A stretch of 64,000 nucleotides of DNA from an uncultured Butyrivibrio sp. (GTDB lineage Bacteria; Bacillota; Clostridia; Lachnospirales; Lachnospiraceae). The notes beneath the pieces were generated by a model, which worked only from the letters and a program-made list of their open reading frames with translations, was not told where the DNA came from and ran no database searches. Positions 1 to 7,582 of this stretch are shown one piece after another (within the stretch, counting starts at the first letter, position 1; each line of letters begins with the position of its first letter). The position numbers and the translations under genes were made by a program. The stretch is taken from the NCBI GenBank assembly GCA_947167765.1, contig CAMVJI010000001.1, positions 1 through 64,000 on the forward strand. The letters are read 5' to 3'.

Positions 1-29
1 GACTGCAGGAAAGTAATTAAAATCAGCAT
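1..29 (-). CDS. IS66 TnpB-like accessory protein, 5' end only
   Basis: On the minus strand an ATG at 29-27 opens a frame that runs out of the window after nine codons. It starts three bases beyond the stop of the TnpA-like gene, which is where the second small gene of IS66 elements (TnpB) sits. Only nine residues are visible (MLILITFLQ), so the assignment rests on position, not on sequence. Confidence 0.4.
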
Positions 30-31
30 CC

Positions 32-400
32 TTAAGCATGACGCACCGCCTTAATCACCTTTGAGATCAGGTGTGATGAAGTGTTGTCATTTACTTCCAA
101 GGTAACGTCACCTATGGAGATTTTGAGAGTGGGCAGTTCGGGAAGTGTTTCATTTGTTGTGTGACTTTTAAAAGTTGTACAACAGGGCTCCGGAACCGGA
201 GCAGAGATCGGAACGATATCTGGAAGCTGGGATTCAACAAACTGATCAGCAAGTTGACGTTTCCAGTAATAGAACTGAGTTTTAGAAATCTGATGTGTGT
301 CACACCATTTGGAAACAGATAAAGAACTTTCCTGTTGATCGTGGATGGTGTTGGCCCAGGAATTAAGTTTGGCCTGGTGAATGACTTTAGATGTATTCAT
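32..400 (-). CDS. tnpA: IS66 family accessory protein TnpA
   Basis: This 122-residue protein matches the small first gene of IS66-family insertion sequences, a DNA-binding accessory protein needed with TnpB and the TnpC transposase. The N-terminal third carries the typical helix-turn-helix pattern (SVSKWCDTHQISKTQFYYW), followed by a proline-rich linker and a short C-terminal block (LKISIGDVTLEV) that is also usual for the family. The minus-strand ATG at 400-398 is preceded by a GGAGG site seven bases away. The rest of the element lies to the left of the window. It marks the edge of the polysaccharide locus and fits acquisition or rearrangement of this region. Confidence 0.85.
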   Translation of the reverse strand: MNTSKVIHQAKLNSWANTIHDQQESSLSVSKWCDTHQISKTQFYYWKRQLADQFVESQLPDIVPISAPVPEPCCTTFKSHTTNETLPELPTLKISIGDVTLEVNDNTSSHLISKVIKAVRHA

Positions 401-763
401 GAGATAACCTCCAAAAAAGTATTTGAGGAAATCATCTCAGATTTTTGTTACAATGGACAGGTACGAGCTTTTGAGGACTTACGACTGATTACTGAAGAGC
501 ACTAGATGGATCACTTTAAGCATCAGGCAAAGCGACAATCCTGCGAGAAATGCCCCGCTTTTGATACAACTTCTATATCTGTATTTCCTGAATAGGACTA
601 AATTAAGGAAATAGACAATATTGTAGTTGTCAAACTAGGAACAACAAATAATTCGAATGGATTTAGTAGTTTTTTTAACGTATATTCAGAAATCAAACTA
701 TATGCTATATATAAGATGTGGATAACTCGGAGGGGAAATCCTGAGGTAGGGAGAAGATAATTC
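401..763. other. Intergenic region between the IS end and the first polysaccharide gene
   Basis: No credible gene was found in these 363 bases. The first 80 or so belong to the insertion-sequence end. The rest is AT-rich and should hold the promoter of the operon starting at 764. A weak candidate is TTGTCA at 627-632 with TAATTC at 649-654 (spacer 16), which I would not rely on. An AGGTAGGGAGAAG stretch at 744-756 is the ribosome site of the next gene. Confidence 0.4.
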
Positions 764-2098
764 ATGTTGTCATGGCTTTCTAGATTAAAGAACGATGAGA
801 ACAAAAAGTATATTATTATGTTCTATAAAATCATTATTTCTATAAAGATGGGGAGTCCAGTTCTATTACGTAAACTGAAATGGGCTGACATTCTTAATGC
901 AAAACCATTTTGGGGAAATAAACGCTATAGAGTCTTGTGCGATACGGTTTTTCGGCAAGATGCAAAATTGTTGTCAAAAAAGAAATCCATCAGCATATGT
1001 TTTGTGGTTTATGCAGACACGACATGGAGTTTTGATTTGCTATGTGATTTGTTAAAGGCGGACAATAGATTTGATTTGAGGATTGTGGCTGCTAGGGATT
1101 TCTTTGAGGATTTAGACTATAGCAAAGTAAAAAAATACCTGAAAGGAAAGGGCTTTCCTGTTTACGAGGCAAATGAATCTGGGTGGAGTGATTCAGATAT
1201 ATTTGTATATCAGAATCCATACCCTTTAAAAGAACATGAGTGTGACATCGATAATAGAACACTTGATAAACTGTCAATTATTGTTCCGTATGCGATATTT
1301 CAAGGTGATAGTATGGATGAACATTTAGAGAATGATCATCATATATTTTCGGCATGTGTTTGGAGATATTACTGTTATACTAGGGAGAGCTTTATTTACG
1401 GGAAAAATAACAATATCATTGGAGATATAAACATGAGGCTTTCGGGATATCCTAAAATGGATGTAATGTATTCAGAAGTAATAAATATGCCGAGATGGCC
1501 AGGTGATGAAACTAGCAAAAAGCATGTTTTGTTTGCTCCTAGTATGATTTGGAAGTACTCTGCATTCATGGATGTTTGGACTATAATGCTAGAAATAGCA
1601 AAAGAAATGCAGAATATATCGTGGATTTTCAGACCACATCCTATGCTTGGAAAAACTATGTTACGTAATCATCTAATAGATAGAATTGATATATATGAAG
1701 AATACTTAAAAAAATGGGAAATGTTGCCAAATGCTACTGTACAGATTGGTGGCGATTATTCAGACACATTTAAAACATCAGATGCTATCATTGCAGATGG
1801 TACATCTTTTTTGACAAATTATCAATATATTGGAAAGCCGTTTTTATATTTGAGAGGAGGTAGAAATGAGGAACTATCTACTTATGGTGAAAAATTGTAT
1901 GAATGCTTGTATATATCAGACGGAGATTATGAAAGAGATATAAGGCGTTTTTTGGATGATGTAGTTCTAGGGCAGAATGATACACTGAAGGATAATAGAG
2001 AAGTATTTTTTGAAGAGAGTCTGAATTATTTGAGATTTAACGGGTGTTTGGCATCAGAATATATTTACAGAGATTTGACAAGTAGCATATTTAAATAA
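764..2098 (+). CDS. CDP-glycerol glycerophosphotransferase-like (TagB/TagF family) transferase
   Basis: The C-terminal half (about residues 240-440 of 444) resembles the GT-B-like catalytic domain of TagB/TagF wall-teichoic-acid enzymes. It has the RPHP motif at 290-293 and a SDAIIADGTSF block at 339-349, followed by GKPFL. Such enzymes move a phospho-alcohol from a CDP-linked donor onto a hydroxyl at the cytoplasmic membrane face. There is no signal peptide. The N-terminal 230 residues are not clearly recognised. The gene is first in the operon and 84 bases upstream of the glutamine kinase start. Because the pathway behind it makes a CDP-linked phosphoramidate, this protein is a reasonable candidate for the transferase that uses that donor (inference). 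The start is supported by the purine-rich site at 744-756. A glycerol-phosphate transferase is the main alternative. Confidence 0.6.
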   Translation: MLSWLSRLKNDENKKYIIMFYKIIISIKMGSPVLLRKLKWADILNAKPFWGNKRYRVLCDTVFRQDAKLLSKKKSISICFVVYADTTWSFDLLCDLLKADNRFDLRIVAARDFFEDLDYSKVKKYLKGKGFPVYEANESGWSDSDIFVYQNPYPLKEHECDIDNRTLDKLSIIVPYAIFQGDSMDEHLENDHHIFSACVWRYYCYTRESFIYGKNNNIIGDINMRLSGYPKMDVMYSEVINMPRWPGDETSKKHVLFAPSMIWKYSAFMDVWTIMLEIAKEMQNISWIFRPHPMLGKTMLRNHLIDRIDIYEEYLKKWEMLPNATVQIGGDYSDTFKTSDAIIADGTSFLTNYQYIGKPFLYLRGGRNEELSTYGEKLYECLYISDGDYERDIRRFLDDVVLGQNDTLKDNREVFFEESLNYLRFNGCLASEYIYRDLTSSIFK

Positions 2099-2182
2099 CT
2101 CGGTTTGGCAGTTATCCTGAATGATTTAGCAATGTATGGATAGATTGGGTCATGTTTTAACGAGGTTTTGAAAGAGATAACC

Positions 2183-4528
2183 ATGAATCTTGGAACAAAA
2201 GCAGAAAATATTACAAGGTTAAAAGAAATTCTTAGAAATGCAAAAACATTAGATGGTTTTGTGTTTACATATGAGGAATGGATTGAAAATAGCGACAATT
2301 GTTGGAATCAGTCAAAATTGCTAGGATCAAATCTAATAGTTCGTAGTAGCTGTTTGGCAGAGGACAGATATGACATGTCAAATGCAGGAAAATATATTTC
2401 GCTCCTAAACATTAATACGAGGGATCGATTTTATGATGCTGTAAATCAAGTGTTTTGTAGTTATACATTGGATGAACGACCTATTGATATTAGAGACCAA
2501 ATTCTCGTTCAACCTATGTTAGAAAATGTAGCTGTATGTGGCGTTGCATTCACGCTAGATCCTAATAATGGAGGAAATTATTATGTAATTAATTATGATT
2601 ATTCTGGAGCAACTGACAGAATAACATCTGGTTCGGGAAAGGACAACCTTTTATTTTATCAGTTTAAATATTCTGATGATGTAATGGCTAATTCGTGTGC
2701 AGAAGGATTCCTTTTGAAACTCATTGCTACACTACGAGAGTTAGAGGAAGTATTTGAAAAGAACAACCTGGATGTTGAGTTTGCGGTTGATTCTAAAGGT
2801 GAATTGTATATTTTTCAGGTAAGGGAACTATGCATGAAAATTCCGCATGCTGATGTTAATATACAGACTGATGTCCTTAAGGGAATCCACCAGAAACTGA
2901 AAGAGGGACAGAAAAAGAAGCCGTTTTTATGCGGGGATAGGGCCATCTATAGTGTTATGACGGATTGGAACCCGGCAGAAATGATTGGATTGTATCCCAA
3001 AGCACTAGCTTTGTCATTATATAGAGAGATAATCACAGACAGCGTTTGGGCATATCAAAGAGATAACTATGGCTACAGGAATCTAAGAAGTTTTCCTCTT
3101 TTGGTTGATTTCGGTGGCATCCCGTACATAGATGTCCGTGTGAGTTTCAACTCGTTTGTGCCTGCGGGATTAGACGAGAAAATCAGCGAAAAATTGGTAA
3201 ATTATTATCTTAATAGATTGGTAGAACATCCGAGCGAGCATGACAAAGCGGAATTCAATATTGTGTTCTCTTGCTATACTTTCGATTTGCCTGAACGAAT
3301 CCTAATCCTAAAAGATTATGGTTTTTCTAGTGATGAGATTGAGAAGATTACGGATGCATTAAGAAATGTAACTAATCAGATTATTGATCACGAGAAAGGG
3401 TTATGGAGAAAGGATTACGCAAAAATTGAAAAATTGAGAGATCGTTACGATGAAATCATCACAAGTGATCTGTCAGATGTCGAGAAGACCTATTGGCTCT
3501 TAGAGGATTGTAAGAGATATGGGACGTTACCATTTGCGGGACTTGCGAGAGGAGCATTTGTTGCTGTACAACTACTTAAATCCATGATCAATGTGGGCGT
3601 ACTGTCGCAGAACGATTATGATGCATTCATGAACGACGTTAATTCTGTCAGTTCCCAGATGAACAGTGATTTTAGGGAACTGCAGAGAGAGGCTTTCCTC
3701 GAGAAATATGGACATTTGCGACCGGGCACATATGATATTACAATACCGCGCTATGATGAGGATCCTGATCGATATTTTGATTGGAAAAATGGAACTACCG
3801 GTAAAGGCGAGAAGGAAGTAAGTAGTTTCAGGTTGTCTATGGAGCAGATGCACTTATTGCGTGAACAAGTGGTCAAAAGCGGACTTAATAATGATATACT
3901 TGAGTTGTTAGATTTTATAAAGAAGGTAATAGAAGGACGTGAGTACGGAAAATTCATTTTTACCAGAAATTTATCAAAAGCCCTTCAATTGATCGGCCAG
4001 ATGGGTGAAAAGATGGGGCTGACACGGGATGACATGGCATATATGGATGTTCATACTATCTATGAGTTATATTCATCATCAAGAGATATGGAAGCAGTCA
4101 TTAAATCATCCATACAAAAAGGGGAGGAAGATCATAGAATCAAAACATCACTTCGCCTGCCTCCTATCATTATTGAACCTGAGGAAGTGTTCTCTTTCTT
4201 TTATCCTGACTCAGAACCGAATTTTGTAACGCTCGGAAAGGTATCTGGTGGAATTGTAGATATAAAAGATGTCCGGAGGGGGGATTCTTTTGAAGGTAAG
4301 ATCTTAATGATTCCAAGTGCTGATCCTGGTTATGATTGGATTTTTTCGCATGGGGTTTCTGGATTCATCACGATGTACGGAGGAGCTAATTCTCATATGG
4401 CAATCAGAGCTGGAGAACTGGGCATACCTGCGGTAATAGGCGCAGGAGAAAAACTATATGAAAAATACAGCATGGCTAGAGCAGTTGAAATAAATGCCGG
4501 CGTCAGGCAGGTAACTATATTAAAGTAA
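2183..4528 (+). CDS. L-glutamine kinase-like dikinase (Cj1418 homologue)
   Basis: The protein has the PEP-synthase/dikinase pattern without the PEP-binding barrel. An N-terminal ATP-grasp domain covers about 1-215, with LGTKAEN near the start, IVRSS near 52-56 and a closing LYIFQVREL block. A middle domain of about 450 residues of unknown fold follows, then a C-terminal swivelling phosphohistidine domain whose motif GGANSHMAIRAGELGIPAV carries the conserved His near residue 738. Rifampin phosphotransferase and C. jejuni glutamine kinase Cj1418 share this domain order. Cj1418 turns ATP and L-glutamine into amide-phosphorylated glutamine, AMP and Pi. The neighbours are the other Cj1415-Cj1419 homologues, which favours glutamine kinase over an antibiotic-modifying enzyme. 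The frame opens with TTG at 2168, but ATG at 2183 with GAAAGAG upstream is the better start. Confidence 0.82.
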   Translation: MNLGTKAENITRLKEILRNAKTLDGFVFTYEEWIENSDNCWNQSKLLGSNLIVRSSCLAEDRYDMSNAGKYISLLNINTRDRFYDAVNQVFCSYTLDERPIDIRDQILVQPMLENVAVCGVAFTLDPNNGGNYYVINYDYSGATDRITSGSGKDNLLFYQFKYSDDVMANSCAEGFLLKLIATLRELEEVFEKNNLDVEFAVDSKGELYIFQVRELCMKIPHADVNIQTDVLKGIHQKLKEGQKKKPFLCGDRAIYSVMTDWNPAEMIGLYPKALALSLYREIITDSVWAYQRDNYGYRNLRSFPLLVDFGGIPYIDVRVSFNSFVPAGLDEKISEKLVNYYLNRLVEHPSEHDKAEFNIVFSCYTFDLPERILILKDYGFSSDEIEKITDALRNVTNQIIDHEKGLWRKDYAKIEKLRDRYDEIITSDLSDVEKTYWLLEDCKRYGTLPFAGLARGAFVAVQLLKSMINVGVLSQNDYDAFMNDVNSVSSQMNSDFRELQREAFLEKYGHLRPGTYDITIPRYDEDPDRYFDWKNGTTGKGEKEVSSFRLSMEQMHLLREQVVKSGLNNDILELLDFIKKVIEGREYGKFIFTRNLSKALQLIGQMGEKMGLTRDDMAYMDVHTIYELYSSSRDMEAVIKSSIQKGEEDHRIKTSLRLPPIIIEPEEVFSFFYPDSEPNFVTLGKVSGGIVDIKDVRRGDSFEGKILMIPSADPGYDWIFSHGVSGFITMYGGANSHMAIRAGELGIPAVIGAGEKLYEKYSMARAVEINAGVRQVTILK

Positions 4529-4551
4529 TATTATTTAAAGGAGATTAGGAA

Positions 4552-5304
4552 ATGAAAACAGAATGGGATTACACGAAACTTGCAGATGCATATCTTAAGC
4601 GACCCGACTACGCGCAGAACGCAATTGACAAAATGATTGAAGTTGCTGGCATTGTTAAAGGTGATGATGTTTGTGACGTTGGGGCCGGAGCGGCTCATTT
4701 AACACTGAAACTTGCTGAAAAAGGTTTTAATGTATGTGCGGTTGAGCCAAATGATGCCATGAGAGCAAACGGAGTCAAAAGAACAGAATTGTTTCCGAAC
4801 GTGAAATGGTTTGAGGGGGTCGGAGAACACACTGGGATGCCGGAGTCCAAATTTGCCATGGTAACATTTGGGTCTTCTTTTAATGTTTGTAACAGACAGG
4901 AGGCATTAGTTGAGACAAAACGCATTTTACTAAGGGGAGGGTGGTTTGCTTGTATGTGGAATCACCGTGATCTGAGTGATCCGTTGCAGCATGAGATAGA
5001 AGAAATTCTTTCAAAAGAGATTCCCAATTATTCATATGGAACCAGGAGAGAAGACCAGACCGAAGAGATAAATAAGAGTGGTTTATTTGAAAAGGTTATC
5101 TCTATTGAGGGCAATGTTGAGCATAAAGTGTTGGCATCGGATTTTATAGAGGGGTGGAGGTCACACGGAACAGTTGCTAGACAGGCACAAGAAAAATTCG
5201 ATAGTATAAATAATCAAATACGAGATTTGATTATAAGCAAGAAGGAAGATTTTGTAATCGTTCCTTATACTACTAGAATATGGATGGCAAAGGTAAAGGA
5301 TTGA
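4552..5304 (+). CDS. SAM-dependent methyltransferase (Cj1419-like)
   Basis: This 250-residue class I methyltransferase has motif I as DVGAGAAHL at about 42-50, an acidic residue at the end of strand 2 (VEPND), and a later LLRGGWFACMW segment typical of the Methyltransf_11/25 group. The N-terminus (WDYTKLADAYLKRPDY) reads like the small methyltransferases of phosphoramidate clusters. In C. jejuni two methyltransferases are encoded next to the glutamine kinase and are linked to the O-methyl group of the capsule phosphoramidate. Only one such gene is visible here. It starts 24 bases after the kinase with a good AAGGAG site and is almost surely in the same operon. A role in methylating the phosphoramidate is inferred from context. 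Methylation of a sugar is the main alternative. Confidence 0.75.
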   Translation: MKTEWDYTKLADAYLKRPDYAQNAIDKMIEVAGIVKGDDVCDVGAGAAHLTLKLAEKGFNVCAVEPNDAMRANGVKRTELFPNVKWFEGVGEHTGMPESKFAMVTFGSSFNVCNRQEALVETKRILLRGGWFACMWNHRDLSDPLQHEIEEILSKEIPNYSYGTRREDQTEEINKSGLFEKVISIEGNVEHKVLASDFIEGWRSHGTVARQAQEKFDSINNQIRDLIISKKEDFVIVPYTTRIWMAKVKD

Positions 5305-5517
5305 TTTACCGTCGGATGAAGTTCGGCCTCTTGGACAAAGCTATAATCTTATTGTGGAAGAAGACATGTAATAAGTAAAAATGCTATCATAATTGTCGAG
5401 GAGTATATTGATAAGCTGTGATGTTTGCTGGATGTTTTGAAACCGATAGGCTGAAACGTCAGCATAGATCAAAAAGACTTTTGGGGTAGTCGATGTGGAA
5501 GCGTATACAGGTGAAAA

Positions 5518-6477
5518 ATGATCAACAATATAAGGATTAGTCTTACAGATCAGGAAGCAGAAGCTTGGAAGCGGGTAAAAGAGTCAAAGTCAGTGTTAAT
5601 AACATCACACATTCATCCTGATGGAGATGCTATAGGTTGTTGCCTTGCATTAGCAAGGTACTGTGAGTCAAAGGGGATTGTTTCTACAATATGTATTGAT
5701 GACAAAATTTCTGAGTTGTATCAGTTCCTTCCAGGAGTAAAATCATTTAAGACACCGAATAGGCGCTTTAAAGCGGAAACACTTGTGGTGGTTGATACCG
5801 ATGCTAGAAGAATTGGCAGAGCTGGAGAAATGGATGTTGATTATATTGTTAACCTTGATCATCATGGCACCAATTCCAGAGAATGCATGTTGAGGATTAT
5901 TAGAGAGAATTATTCTTCGACAGCAGAAATGCTCTATAAACTATTCATAAGTGATGGATATGAAATAGACAAGCAGACAGCGGAATGTCTATACACGGGG
6001 CTGATTACAGATACTGTTTTTTTTAAGATTCCGCTGCACTCTGGGGATCCTTTTTTTATAGCCGGGGATCTTCTCCTAAGAGGCGTAAACACTTCATTTA
6101 TTGCAGAGAGATTGTCTCAGATAAACCTGGGTACGTTTCGATTGTCTGCGATGGCATATAGCAAACTTGAGAGCTTTAGAAATAATACAATAGTTGGCAT
6201 ATCACTTGATAAAGAATTTGATTTGCTTGACTCCACTGATGAGATAATTGATTCTATTCGATTTATCGAAGGGGTTGAAATTGCTTATCTTATCAAATAT
6301 GAAAAGAATGATAGTTACAGAGTTAGACTTAGATCACAGAAATGGGATTTGAGTATATTTGCTAAACAGCATGGTGGTGGTGGTCATGCTGATGCTGCTG
6401 GATATACAATATTGGCAGATAATTCAAAAAAAGCAACGGATATATTGGTGGGGGACATAATAAAATGGCTGGCTTAG
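5518..6477 (+). CDS. DHH/DHHA1 phosphoesterase (NrnA/pAp-phosphatase type)
   Basis: All NrnA-type motifs are present in 319 residues: HPDGDAIG at 33-40, VDTDA at 92-96, the DHH triad at 114-116, GLITDT, and the C-terminal DHHA1 glycine-rich GGGGHADAAGY starting at 286. NrnA proteins cleave short oligonucleotides and remove the 3'-phosphate of 3'-phosphoadenosine 5'-phosphate. The stop codon overlaps the start of the CDP-amidate-kinase-like gene by 13 bases, so the two are co-translated. That kinase is expected to add a 3'-phosphate to the cytidine nucleotide. I infer that this enzyme recycles the 3',5'-bisphosphate left after transfer, much as pAp is handled after sulfation. I do not know a counterpart in the C. 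jejuni cluster. A generic nanoRNase is the alternative. Confidence 0.85.
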   Translation: MINNIRISLTDQEAEAWKRVKESKSVLITSHIHPDGDAIGCCLALARYCESKGIVSTICIDDKISELYQFLPGVKSFKTPNRRFKAETLVVVDTDARRIGRAGEMDVDYIVNLDHHGTNSRECMLRIIRENYSSTAEMLYKLFISDGYEIDKQTAECLYTGLITDTVFFKIPLHSGDPFFIAGDLLLRGVNTSFIAERLSQINLGTFRLSAMAYSKLESFRNNTIVGISLDKEFDLLDSTDEIIDSIRFIEGVEIAYLIKYEKNDSYRVRLRSQKWDLSIFAKQHGGGGHADAAGYTILADNSKKATDILVGDIIKWLA

Positions 6478-6974
6478 TGTTTTGGATTACGGGATTGTCG
6501 GGAGCAGGGAAAACTACTGTTGGAAAACTTTTGTATGAGAGAATAAGAGAAAAAAAGGAAAATGTAGTATTACTTGATGGAGATGCTTTGCGTAATTCTA
6601 TAGCTATGGATTTAGGATATACTAATGAGGACAGGCATCAAAGTGCAGTCAGAAACATACGGCTATGCAAATTGCTTGCAGATCAGGGAATAGATGTTAT
6701 CTGTTGTACAATATGTATGTTTGAAGACATAAGACAGTGGAGCAGAAAGAATAACAAAAAGTACATTGAAGTATATCTGAAAGTTCCTATGGAGACCCTA
6801 AGGAGCAGAAACCAGAAGAATCTCTATGAGGAAGCTCAGGATGAGGTTGTAGGAATTGGAGTGGGAATGGAAGAACCTCAATCACCGGATATGGTAGTTA
6901 TTAATGACGGGACGAAAACTCCAAAGAGTATTGTTGAGGATATCTTAAAACTTGCTGAAAGGGTAAATGCATGA
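6465..6974 (+). CDS. Cytidine diphosphoramidate kinase-like (APS kinase fold, Cj1415 homologue)
   Basis: This 169-residue P-loop kinase has Walker A GLSGAGKTT at 10-18 and DGDALRN in the second motif, placing it in the adenylylsulfate kinase fold. True APS kinases carry an SPYR-type motif and a DDPYE-like region. Here the equivalent places read TICMFEDIRQW and GVGMEEPQSP, so the nucleotide-sulfate pocket is altered. No ATP sulfurylase or sulfotransferase is nearby. In C. jejuni the homologous Cj1415 phosphorylates the 3'-hydroxyl of cytidine diphosphoramidate. The gene overlaps both neighbours (13 bases upstream, 4 downstream), which indicates translational coupling with the phosphoesterase and the amidotransferase-fold hydrolase. 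A GGTGGGGG stretch inside the previous gene provides the ribosome site. Confidence 0.8.
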   Translation: MAGLVFWITGLSGAGKTTVGKLLYERIREKKENVVLLDGDALRNSIAMDLGYTNEDRHQSAVRNIRLCKLLADQGIDVICCTICMFEDIRQWSRKNNKKYIEVYLKVPMETLRSRNQKNLYEEAQDEVVGIGVGMEEPQSPDMVVINDGTKTPKSIVEDILKLAERVNA

Positions 6975-7582
6975 ATTCGATATTATTCACCCAACGTGTT
7001 GATATTATAGAGAGTTATGGGGAACGGAGAGATTGTGCGGATCAGAACATTTCACGATTGATTAAAATGTGTGGATATGTTCCGGTCCCGATGATAAATG
7101 ATCCGGAACTTGTTAGACCACTATCCGATGAGCTGAAACCTGTAGGCATACTGCTTACAGGTGGAAATGATCTTGGCTCATATGGAGGGAATGCGCCTGA
7201 AAGGGATATTACAGAAACTAGACTCTTAGAATATGCAGTAAAGAAAAAAATACCATTATTAGGCATTTGTCGAGGGATGCAATTTGTGGCTAATTATTAT
7301 GGAGCAAAGCTAGAAAGAGTAGAAGGGCATATTAGGAAGAATCATGCTATACATGGAGTTATAAACAGAAATTCAGTTAATAGTTTTCATGGAATGGCCG
7401 TAAAGAATATTGTTTCTCCACTTGAGGAATTGGCTCGAGCGGAAGATGGAGTTATTGAAGCGCTACAACATAAAGAAAATCTGATTGCGGGTATTATGTG
7501 GCACCCCGAGAGGGTTGAAGGTTTTTTAGAAGAGGATATTGACTTAATAAAACATTTTTATGAGGAAGGGAGATTAATATGA
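6971..7582 (+). CDS. Gamma-glutamyl-CDP-amidate hydrolase-like (class I glutamine amidotransferase fold, Cj1417 homologue)
   Basis: The 203 residues form a single class I amidotransferase/peptidase C26 domain with no synthetase partner. The nucleophile elbow is GICRGMQ with Cys100, and the His-Glu pair lies in MWHPERVE (His178, Glu180). LLTGGNDLG fits the oxyanion region. Cj1417 in C. jejuni hydrolyses CDP-L-glutamine to glutamate and cytidine diphosphoramidate, and this gene lies between the Cj1415- and Cj1416-type genes with four-base overlaps on both sides. A general gamma-glutamyl-GABA hydrolase is the nearest other family, but the operon position argues for the CDP-amidate role. Confidence 0.8.
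   Translation: MNSILFTQRVDIIESYGERRDCADQNISRLIKMCGYVPVPMINDPELVRPLSDELKPVGILLTGGNDLGSYGGNAPERDITETRLLEYAVKKKIPLLGICRGMQFVANYYGAKLERVEGHIRKNHAIHGVINRNSVNSFHGMAVKNIVSPLEELARAEDGVIEALQHKENLIAGIMWHPERVEGFLEEDIDLIKHFYEEGRLI

Larger units (their letters stand above)
1..482 (-). mobile_element. End of an IS66-family insertion sequence (partial)
   Basis: The TnpA and start-of-TnpB frames define an IS66-type element read on the minus strand. IS66 ends usually start with GTAA. On the minus strand a GTAA occurs at 482-479, about 80 bases upstream of tnpA, and is a candidate outer end. The other end is outside the window, so neither the inverted repeat nor the 8-bp target duplication can be verified. 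Confidence 0.45.

Noticed and set aside
598-804. 68-residue minus-strand frame in the intergenic region
   Set aside because: Low complexity, no ribosome site, and it runs into the opposite start of the 764 gene.
4278-4283. G6 run in the glutamine kinase gene as a second phase-variable tract
   Set aside because: Six Gs is short for slipped-strand switching and the gene is in frame on both sides.
2183-4528. PEP mutase/phosphonate pathway as explanation for the PEP-synthase-like gene
   Set aside because: There is no PEP mutase or phosphonopyruvate decarboxylase, and the protein lacks the PEP-binding barrel; the glutamine-kinase reading explains all neighbours.
5305-5517. Possible second small methyltransferase or remnant after the 4552 gene
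   Set aside because: Only frames of about 20 codons are open here and none shows a family motif.
5518-6477. RecJ-type exonuclease
   Set aside because: Too short (319 residues) and with the NrnA-type DHH/DHHA1 spacing; RecJ has an additional OB domain.
6465-6974. APS kinase for sulfate assimilation or PAPS-dependent sulfation
   Set aside because: The family SPYR-type motif is replaced and no ATP sulfurylase or sulfotransferase gene is in the window.
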